Assembly: GCA_017529875.1 (NCBI GenBank)
Contig: JAFXNC010000021.1
Location: 1 to 37,183, forward strand
Origin: Ruminococcus sp.
Lineage (GTDB): Bacteria > Bacillota > Clostridia > Oscillospirales > Ruminococcaceae
Direction of reading: 5' to 3'
DNA: 37,183 nt
The notes under the pieces are model-generated. The model was not told the origin of the DNA. It saw only the letters and a program-made list of their open reading frames with translations, and ran no database searches. Both the position numbers and the translations under genes were made by a program. Of the stretch, positions 32,068 to 37,183 are shown piece by piece (within the stretch, counting starts at the first letter, position 1; each line of letters starts with the position of its first letter).

Positions 32068-32862
32068 TTACCCGATGATACTGCGGAACCTGTCCGTAAC
32101 CTCCAGTATATCCTCAGTGAGCCGGGCTCTGCACTCCTTCACCAGCTCCTCCGGCACGCCGAAAAATGCCTCCGCCATGCTCCCCGCAATGCAGGCAAGA
32201 GTGTCCGTGTCGCCGCCCAGCGATACCGCGGTGCGGATAACGTCCTCGAAATCGGTGCCCTCCAAAAAGGCGGTTATCGCCTCCGGCACCGTCTGCTGAC
32301 AGCTCTCCACATGGTGATAGCCCGGCCTGATCTCGTCGCAGGTGCGGGAGAGATCGTAGCCGAACTCGGCGGTTATGTATGCCCTGATGTCCTCCTTGGT
32401 GCTGCCCGTCCGGGCGAGATAAATGACGCTCGCCGTGGCCTCGGCGCCCTTGACGCCCTCCGGGTGGTTGTGGGTCACTACCGAGGTCAGCGCCGCCGCC
32501 TTGCGCACCGCAGCGATATCGTTATACAGCCAGCCCGCCGAGGACACCCGCATAGCCGCGCCGTTGCCGTAGCTGTTGTAGGGCTTTGGCTCGGCTGAGG
32601 CCAGCCACCGCCGGAACATCCCGCCGTAGCCTGCGTTGGGATAGCGCCTGCCCCACTTCTGCATGGATGCGATGAGCGCCGCCCTGATCTCGGCGTCGGA
32701 CTTGCCGAGGCTGTCCATAAGCGCCTCCGCCACGGCGGCAGTCATCACCGAATCGTCGGTGAAACGGGAGCTGCGCTTGAACAGCGGGAAATCCTTGCTC
32801 TTGCTGCCTCTGTCGAACTCATAGGGCGCACCTATCATGTCGCCCAGAAATGCACCGTACAT
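32068..32862 (-). CDS. ADP-ribosylglycohydrolase family protein
   Basis: A 264-residue DraG/ARH-type enzyme that removes ADP-ribose from proteins or nucleic acids. Landmarks are GAFLGDMIGAPYEFDRG (about 3-19), the metal-binding FTDDSVMTAAVAEAL (about 34-48), THNHPEGVKGAEATA (about 130-144) and SLGGDTDTLACIAGSMAEAFFG (about 214-235). All acidic metal ligands of the family are in place. ATG 32862 follows AGGAGG. It has its own promoter at 32908-32936. No ADP-ribosyltransferase gene is seen in the window, so the substrate is unknown. Confidence 0.95.
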   Translation of the reverse strand: MYGAFLGDMIGAPYEFDRGSKSKDFPLFKRSSRFTDDSVMTAAVAEALMDSLGKSDAEIRAALIASMQKWGRRYPNAGYGGMFRRWLASAEPKPYNSYGNGAAMRVSSAGWLYNDIAAVRKAAALTSVVTHNHPEGVKGAEATASVIYLARTGSTKEDIRAYITAEFGYDLSRTCDEIRPGYHHVESCQQTVPEAITAFLEGTDFEDVIRTAVSLGGDTDTLACIAGSMAEAFFGVPEELVKECRARLTEDILEVTDRFRSIIG

Positions 32863-32907
32863 ACCATTCGCCTCCTGATTTTTCGGATCATCCGGATTTT
32901 TTTATCC

Positions 32908-32936
32908 ATTATAGCATACCATTTAGTAAAATACAA
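32908..32936 (-). promoter_or_regulatory. Promoter of the ADP-ribosylglycohydrolase gene
   Basis: Minus strand: TTGTAT, 17 bases, TATAAT. Confidence 0.7.
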
Positions 32937-33030
32937 TAGCTTTGATAAATTTTTTTCATATTTGCCGTTCGGGAACGCGGCATGATACAGTCGGAGGAAC
33001 AACAGGGGAGGGCAGCAGGATTCCGACAGA

Positions 33031-33070
33031 AAAAAACGGTATATCCCTTCGCGGAGATATACCGTTTTTA
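33031..33070. terminator. Terminator after the phosphatase gene
   Basis: AAAAACGGTATATC and GATATACCGTTTTT form a stem around a TTCG-containing loop, with A/T tails on both sides. It lies 17 bases after the stop at 33087. Confidence 0.9.
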
Positions 33071-33086
33071 TTATGCTGCGAAAGCT

Positions 33087-34544
33087 TTATTTCTTGCCTA
33101 TGAAATGCAGGCAGAGCATAGTGAGGTCGTCGAACTGAGGCGCATCCTTGACGAACTCGGCCACTGCCCTGTCCACCGACTGCACCACATCCCTCGGGAA
33201 ACCCTTTTCTCCCTGCCGGAGGGCGGCTATCATGCGGTCTGTGCCGAAAAGCTCGTCGTTGGCATTGGTGGCCTCAGCCACGCCGTCGGTGTAGAGGAAA
33301 AGCATAGCGCCCTTTTCCAGCCGGAGCTCATACTCCCTGTATTTCATTCCCTCCATGCCGCCGATGACAAAGCCGTGCTTGTCCTTGATGAGCTCAAAGC
33401 TGCCGTCGGGCTGCTTCAAGGCGGGGTATTCATGTCCGGCATTGGCGGCGGTGAGCTTGCCGCTTTCCAGGTCGAGTATGCCGAACCATACCGTCACGAA
33501 CATCTCCTCACGGTTGTTGGCGCAGATCTGAGTGTTGACCGCTTCAAGCACCTCCTTGGGGGAGCGCCCTGTCATGGCGTAGTTCTGCACCAGTATCTTG
33601 GATATCATCATAAACAGCGCGGCGGGAACGCCCTTGCCCGACACGTCAGCCATGACCAGACCGAGATGATCGTCGTCGATGAGGAAGAAGTCGTAGAAAT
33701 CTCCGCCCACCTCCTTGGCGGGGGTCATGGAGCCGTAGATGTCGAACTCCCCTCTTTCGGGGAAGGCCGGGAAGATGTTGGGCAGCATATCAGCCTGGAT
33801 GTTGGAGGCCAGGGAAAGCTCGGTCTCGATGCGGGAGCTTTCAGCCCGCTGGCGCTCGTATTTCTCGTTCTGGTCGCCGATTATGGCAAGGAACATGAAC
33901 ACGGCGGCGCTGACCGTGGCAAGGATGATGAACTGTATGCCGTAGGAGAAGGACTGTATCACGATAGCGGCTATCGGGGCGAGGATGTAGCTCCAGAAGG
34001 CTATCTTTATGCGCCTTGACAGGCTGCGGCGGCAGTGCAGCAGCACAAACACGTCGATGCTCAGCATAGCCAGCGGGCAGAGGTTCGAGAGGATGTACAG
34101 CGAGCCCCGGTTGTAGACGTTCTGCGCATCGAAGTAGTAGATAAAGTCCCCGAATATGCCCCCCACAAGCAGCGCGGTGTGAACTCCCACAAGCACCTGC
34201 ATTATGAGCAGGAGCTTTTTCGTATCGTCATCGGGCATGGCAGTTTGCAGCACTATCCTCGACATCATGTAGGCGATGAACACCGCCGACAGCACCTCGA
34301 TGAAGGTCACTGTTTTAAGGGCTATGGTCACGCCGCTGCCGCTCATGCCGTCCATGAGCTGGCGGGCAAGGTGCATGGTGATGTAAATGATTATCGTGCC
34401 GAAAAACATCTGGAACCAGCTTTTGAGCTTTTCGTCGAAATGCTTGAGTGAGCGCACCTCGAGCAGGTTCAGCCCGCAGATGCCGACTCCGGCAGCGATA
34501 AAAAGAATATTGATAAGGTTTACGGTAGAAACTTCAAAAATCAT
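33087..34544 (-). CDS. Membrane PP2C/SpoIIE-type serine phosphatase (RsbU-like)
   Basis: A 485-residue protein. The N-terminal 220 residues hold about seven membrane segments, followed by a short coiled linker (NEKYERQRAESSRIETELSLASNIQADMLP, about 225-254) typical of RsbU-like proteins. The phosphatase domain (about 255-480) shows PAKEVGGDFYDFFLID (about 274-289), MADVSGKGVPAALFM, AGHEYPAL, LYTDGVAEATN and FDDLTMLCL, with the aspartates that bind Mn/Mg. Such proteins dephosphorylate anti-anti-sigma factors and so control stress or alternative sigma factors. No partner kinase or STAS protein is next to it. ATG 34544 follows ACGGAG. An earlier in-frame GTG/ATG lies within the promoter region and was not used. 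Confidence 0.93.
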   Translation of the reverse strand: MIFEVSTVNLINILFIAAGVGICGLNLLEVRSLKHFDEKLKSWFQMFFGTIIIYITMHLARQLMDGMSGSGVTIALKTVTFIEVLSAVFIAYMMSRIVLQTAMPDDDTKKLLLIMQVLVGVHTALLVGGIFGDFIYYFDAQNVYNRGSLYILSNLCPLAMLSIDVFVLLHCRRSLSRRIKIAFWSYILAPIAAIVIQSFSYGIQFIILATVSAAVFMFLAIIGDQNEKYERQRAESSRIETELSLASNIQADMLPNIFPAFPERGEFDIYGSMTPAKEVGGDFYDFFLIDDDHLGLVMADVSGKGVPAALFMMISKILVQNYAMTGRSPKEVLEAVNTQICANNREEMFVTVWFGILDLESGKLTAANAGHEYPALKQPDGSFELIKDKHGFVIGGMEGMKYREYELRLEKGAMLFLYTDGVAEATNANDELFGTDRMIAALRQGEKGFPRDVVQSVDRAVAEFVKDAPQFDDLTMLCLHFIGKK

Positions 34545-34575
34545 TGCATCATCTCCGTCAGAGGTATTTACTATG

Positions 34576-34604
34576 ATTATACACCAAAACAGCACAAAAA
34601 TCAA
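34576..34604 (-). promoter_or_regulatory. Promoter of the phosphatase gene
   Basis: Minus strand: TTGATT, 17 bases, TATAAT. The start near 34569 leaves about 25 bases to ATG 34544, ruling out the earlier in-frame codon at 34604. Confidence 0.8.
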
Positions 34605-34715
34605 GCGGCGGAAGAGGATATTTTCGGAAGGGTCAGGCAGTTGTGCGTTTTTTGAACATCTGATATGTTATGATACTCTCGGAGCACAGCCTGCTTACAA
34701 AGGAGAGTGAATGCC

Positions 34716-36863
34716 GTGAATGAAATAAAGCTCAACGCAGAGCAGCTTGAAGCCGTCCGCGCTACCGAAGGCTATGTGCGCGTCGTCGCCGGGGCGGGCT
34801 CCGGCAAGACCAGGGCGCTGACCCACCGCTTTGCGTTTCTCGTCAACGAAATGGGCATACTGCCGGAGAACATCCTCTGCGTGACCTTCACCAACAAAGC
34901 CGCCAACGAGATGCGGCAGAGAATACACAATCTTATCGGCGACAACGACACCGGAAGGATCAATACTTTCCATGGCTTCTGCGTGTCGGTATTGCAGGAG
35001 GACAGCCACGCGGTGCAGTACCCGAAAAGCTTTCTCGTTCTCGACAACAGCGATATCGACGCCATGCTGCGCATCATCTATGAAGAACGCGGCCTCACCA
35101 TGCGGGATATGACCTTTTCGGACGCCCGGGATATGATCGAGATACAAAAGCTTTTCAGAAAGCCGGAATACTACCTCGATATGCTGGATATGTCCGAGGA
35201 GGCCTTGAAAGAGAAGTATCTGAACGCCCGGAACACCGACGATATCATTTTCTACGGCTATCTCTGTCAGGAGAAAAAGTGCTTTGCTCTGGACTACAAC
35301 GACCTGATAAAGTTCACCCTCTACATCTTCGCCCGCAGCGCCGACATCAGGCTGAAATGGCAGCAGCGCCTCGAATACATCATGATCGACGAGTTCCAGG
35401 ATATCGACGGCTTGCAGTATGAGCTGATGAAGGTGCTGAGCGGATTTCACCATAACCTGTTCATCGTGGGCGACCCCGATCAGACCATTTATACATGGCG
35501 CGGCGCGGATGTGAAGTATCTGCTGGACTTCGACAGGGAGTTTTCCCCCTGCAAGACCGTGATGCTGCTGAAAAACTACCGCTCCACTCCGCAGATACTG
35601 GCGGCGGCGAACTCGCTGATCTCAAAGAACAAGCACCGCATCGAGAAGTCCCTTGTGCCTGTGCTGCCCGAGGGCGGGATGCCGGTGTTCAGCTTTTCAA
35701 AGAGCACCGACGATGAAGCCGCACGCATCACCGACAGGATCAGGCAGCTGCATGAAAGCGGCGTGCCCTACCGGGACATGACGGTGCTTTACCGGGCACA
35801 CTACGTCACCCGCCCGGTGGAGGAAATGCTGCTGAAAGAGAAGATACCCTACCACATTTACAGCGGAGTGCCCTTTTTCGGGCGTGCGGAGATCAAGGAC
35901 GCACTCTGCTATCTGCGTATGATCGCCGCCCAGGACGATCTGTCATTCCGGCGTATCGCCAACAACCCCAAGCGCAACATCGGCAGGCGGCGTATGGAAT
36001 TCCTCGAACAGTACGCCGCGGAGCAGGGCTGCACCCTCTACACCGCTTTGAAACAGACCCTCGACGAGGATATCTTCGCGGGGACGAAGGCACGGAGCTT
36101 TGTGAACCTCATCGAGACCTTCTCCGAGGGCTGCGAGAACAGGCGGCTGTCAGACCTGCTGACAGCTATCCTCAACGAAAGCGGCTATGAGAAGATGCTG
36201 CGCACCGAGGGCAGTCAGGAGAGGCTGGACAATCTGGCGGAGCTGAAACAGTCGGTGCAGGACTATGAGAACACCTGCGGCGAGGAGTCCACCATACTGC
36301 ACTATCTTGCCCACGTGGCGCTGTTCACCGCCAGCGACGAGAGCGACTGCTCAGACAAGGTAAAGCTGATGACCGTTCACGCGGCGAAGGGGCTGGAGTT
36401 CCCATATGTGCTGCTCTGCGGGATGAACGAGGGCATCTTCCCCTCGCGGAAGGTCAGAGACCTGCTGGGCATGGAGGAGGAGCGCAGGCTTGCTTTCGTG
36501 GCCATGACGAGGGCGGAAAAGGGGCTGTATCTCTCCGGTGCGGAGGGGCGAAACTTCGACGGCTCGCCGAGATACCCCTCGCGGTTCGTGCTGGATATCG
36601 ACGACGGCCTCCTTGAATACGACCCGCCGAGGACGGATACGCTTATTGAAGACGCAAGAGAATACATAGCCGGGCGGGACAGATTCCTCCCGGAGGACTT
36701 TGAGAGCGGGCTCTGCGCGGAGGGAGAAAGGGTGATCCACGCCATTCTCGGCGAGGGTACGGTAATAGAGCTTGACCGCACGCGGAACGCATATCTGATC
36801 AAGTTTGACGGTTTATCGACGCCGAGGAAGATATCCATGAAAGTTAAGCTGACGAAAGCATGA
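34716..36863 (+). CDS. UvrD/PcrA-type DNA helicase
   Basis: A 715-residue superfamily 1A helicase. Motifs in order are Q-motif LNAEQLEAV (about 6-14), Walker A GAGSGKT, Ia TFTNKAANEM, Ib NTFHGFC, II IDEFQDID (about 222-229), III GDPDQTIYTWRGAD, IV LKNYRST, V MTVHAAKGLEFPYV and VI AFVAMTRAEKGL. A C-terminal region (GERVIHAILGEGTVIELD) matches the Tudor-like end of PcrA that touches RNA polymerase. It unwinds DNA 3' to 5' in repair and replication restart. GTG 34716 is preferred because AAAGGAG ends ten bases upstream; a GTG at 34707 is too close to that site. It is divergent from the phosphatase gene. The housekeeping pcrA is often elsewhere, so this may be a paralogue. Confidence 0.93.
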   Translation: MNEIKLNAEQLEAVRATEGYVRVVAGAGSGKTRALTHRFAFLVNEMGILPENILCVTFTNKAANEMRQRIHNLIGDNDTGRINTFHGFCVSVLQEDSHAVQYPKSFLVLDNSDIDAMLRIIYEERGLTMRDMTFSDARDMIEIQKLFRKPEYYLDMLDMSEEALKEKYLNARNTDDIIFYGYLCQEKKCFALDYNDLIKFTLYIFARSADIRLKWQQRLEYIMIDEFQDIDGLQYELMKVLSGFHHNLFIVGDPDQTIYTWRGADVKYLLDFDREFSPCKTVMLLKNYRSTPQILAAANSLISKNKHRIEKSLVPVLPEGGMPVFSFSKSTDDEAARITDRIRQLHESGVPYRDMTVLYRAHYVTRPVEEMLLKEKIPYHIYSGVPFFGRAEIKDALCYLRMIAAQDDLSFRRIANNPKRNIGRRRMEFLEQYAAEQGCTLYTALKQTLDEDIFAGTKARSFVNLIETFSEGCENRRLSDLLTAILNESGYEKMLRTEGSQERLDNLAELKQSVQDYENTCGEESTILHYLAHVALFTASDESDCSDKVKLMTVHAAKGLEFPYVLLCGMNEGIFPSRKVRDLLGMEEERRLAFVAMTRAEKGLYLSGAEGRNFDGSPRYPSRFVLDIDDGLLEYDPPRTDTLIEDAREYIAGRDRFLPEDFESGLCAEGERVIHAILGEGTVIELDRTRNAYLIKFDGLSTPRKISMKVKLTKA

Positions 36864-36920
36864 GCCGAGAAGGCAGTGAACAAGGCTTGTGAAACAGACA
36901 AAAGAAAGAGACAAAAAGAC

Positions 36921-37000
36921 CGCGGAGCGAATCGGGTATCTTTCTTCCTCGTTTTTGCTTGGAAGAAAGATGGCCCCAAACGCTCCGCGATCAGTTTTTT
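36921..37000 (+). terminator. Nested long hairpin after the helicase gene
   Basis: Outer arms CGCGGAGCG (36921-36929) and CGCTCCGCG (36981-36989) and inner arms ATCTTTCTTCC (36938-36948) and GGAAGAAAGAT (36961-36971) are perfect complements, and a six-T run ends at 37000. This is a strong transcription end. It is larger and more elaborate than needed, so it may also be a processed RNA element. Confidence 0.8.
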
Positions 37001-37183
37001 AGCTTGCTGCTGCCGTGATCTGCATAGCTGCTGCGGTGGTACTTAAGGCAACACCGCACAACCCGCGGCTATCGCCTCTGCACGTCATCTGCTTGCCAGC
37101 TTTCCGTCATTATTACCGTGTCAACTTGTTGACACTATTCTCCTTGACGTTGCGTAAAGCGAAGTGAACTTCGCTTGCAAGCC
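37001..37183. other. Structured non-coding stretch at the window edge
   Basis: No gene is supported. Short perfect inverted repeats follow each other: GCGGTG/CACCGC (around 37037-37063), GTGTCAA/TTGACAC (37118-37124, 37129-37135) and GCGAAGT/ACTTCGC (around 37158-37173). Such a chain of small stems suggests a structured RNA or a dispersed intergenic element. The window ends inside it. Confidence 0.45.

Noticed and set aside
32982..34019. A 345-codon plus-strand open frame opposite the phosphatase
   Set aside because: Antisense shadow. The minus-strand frame has the PP2C motifs, a promoter, a ribosome site and a terminator.
1..37183. CRISPR array, transposon or integrated phage
   Set aside because: No regularly spaced direct repeats, no transposase, integrase or phage structural gene, and no target-site duplications were seen.

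Overview
The window looks like chromosomal DNA from a Gram-positive, anaerobic Clostridia member, most plausibly a Ruminococcus-like genome of the Oscillospiraceae. The grounds are moderately high GC with near-consensus sigma-A promoters and AGGAGG ribosome binding sites, BspA-type leucine-rich proteins, a surface papain-like protease with an NPATG sorting signal, an anaerobic feoA-feoA-feoB ferrous iron operon, a SpoVK/CbxX-type AAA+ ATPase and an RsbU-type phosphatase. Species cannot be fixed from the sequence alone.

Layout. 1-1.7 kb: secG (partial) and a GGDEF membrane protein, both on the minus strand. 1.8-5.3 kb: ferrous iron import (feoA, feoA, feoB and a small Cys-rich membrane protein) with three near-identical TTAGC/GCTAA palindromes, one on the promoter start and one just before feoB. 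5.3-7.8 kb: an HD-GYP cyclic-di-GMP phosphodiesterase between two decayed genes. 8.0-10.8 kb: the methionine importer metN-metI-metQ (minus). 10.8-11.2 kb: small gene remnants, one clearly from a ThiF/MoeB-type enzyme.

11.2-17.5 kb: the least familiar part. A minus-strand operon runs LRR_5 protein - ClpP - tandem AAA+ ATPase - protein ending in a sigma-70 region 4 domain. It is divergent from an HTH protein across 626 bases rich in promoters and palindromes. A small frameshifted gene follows. 17.5-23.3 kb: two divergent exported proteins, a transglutaminase-like/LRR_5 protein and a C1-family cysteine protease.

23.4-29.9 kb: a tightly overlapping minus-strand operon of a DUF6361-like protein, a phospholipase-D-like protein and a large SNF2-like helicase. 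This is very probably an anti-phage defence system of the Azaca type as I recall that architecture. 30-37 kb: a methyltransferase, a WYL regulator, an ADP-ribosylglycohydrolase, a PP2C/SpoIIE-type membrane phosphatase, a UvrD/PcrA-type helicase and a structured non-coding tail.

Across these parts, five minus-strand promoters share an extended -35 region close to AACTGTTTACA, exactly 17 bases before the -10 box. They precede the LRR_5-ClpP-AAA operon, a possible very short transcript, the frameshifted small gene, the exported LRR_5 protein and the defence operon. This could mark a regulon, or only a favoured promoter form in this genome. Several genes are broken by single frameshifts and were kept as pseudogenes. 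No tRNA, rRNA, CRISPR array, transposase or integrase was found.
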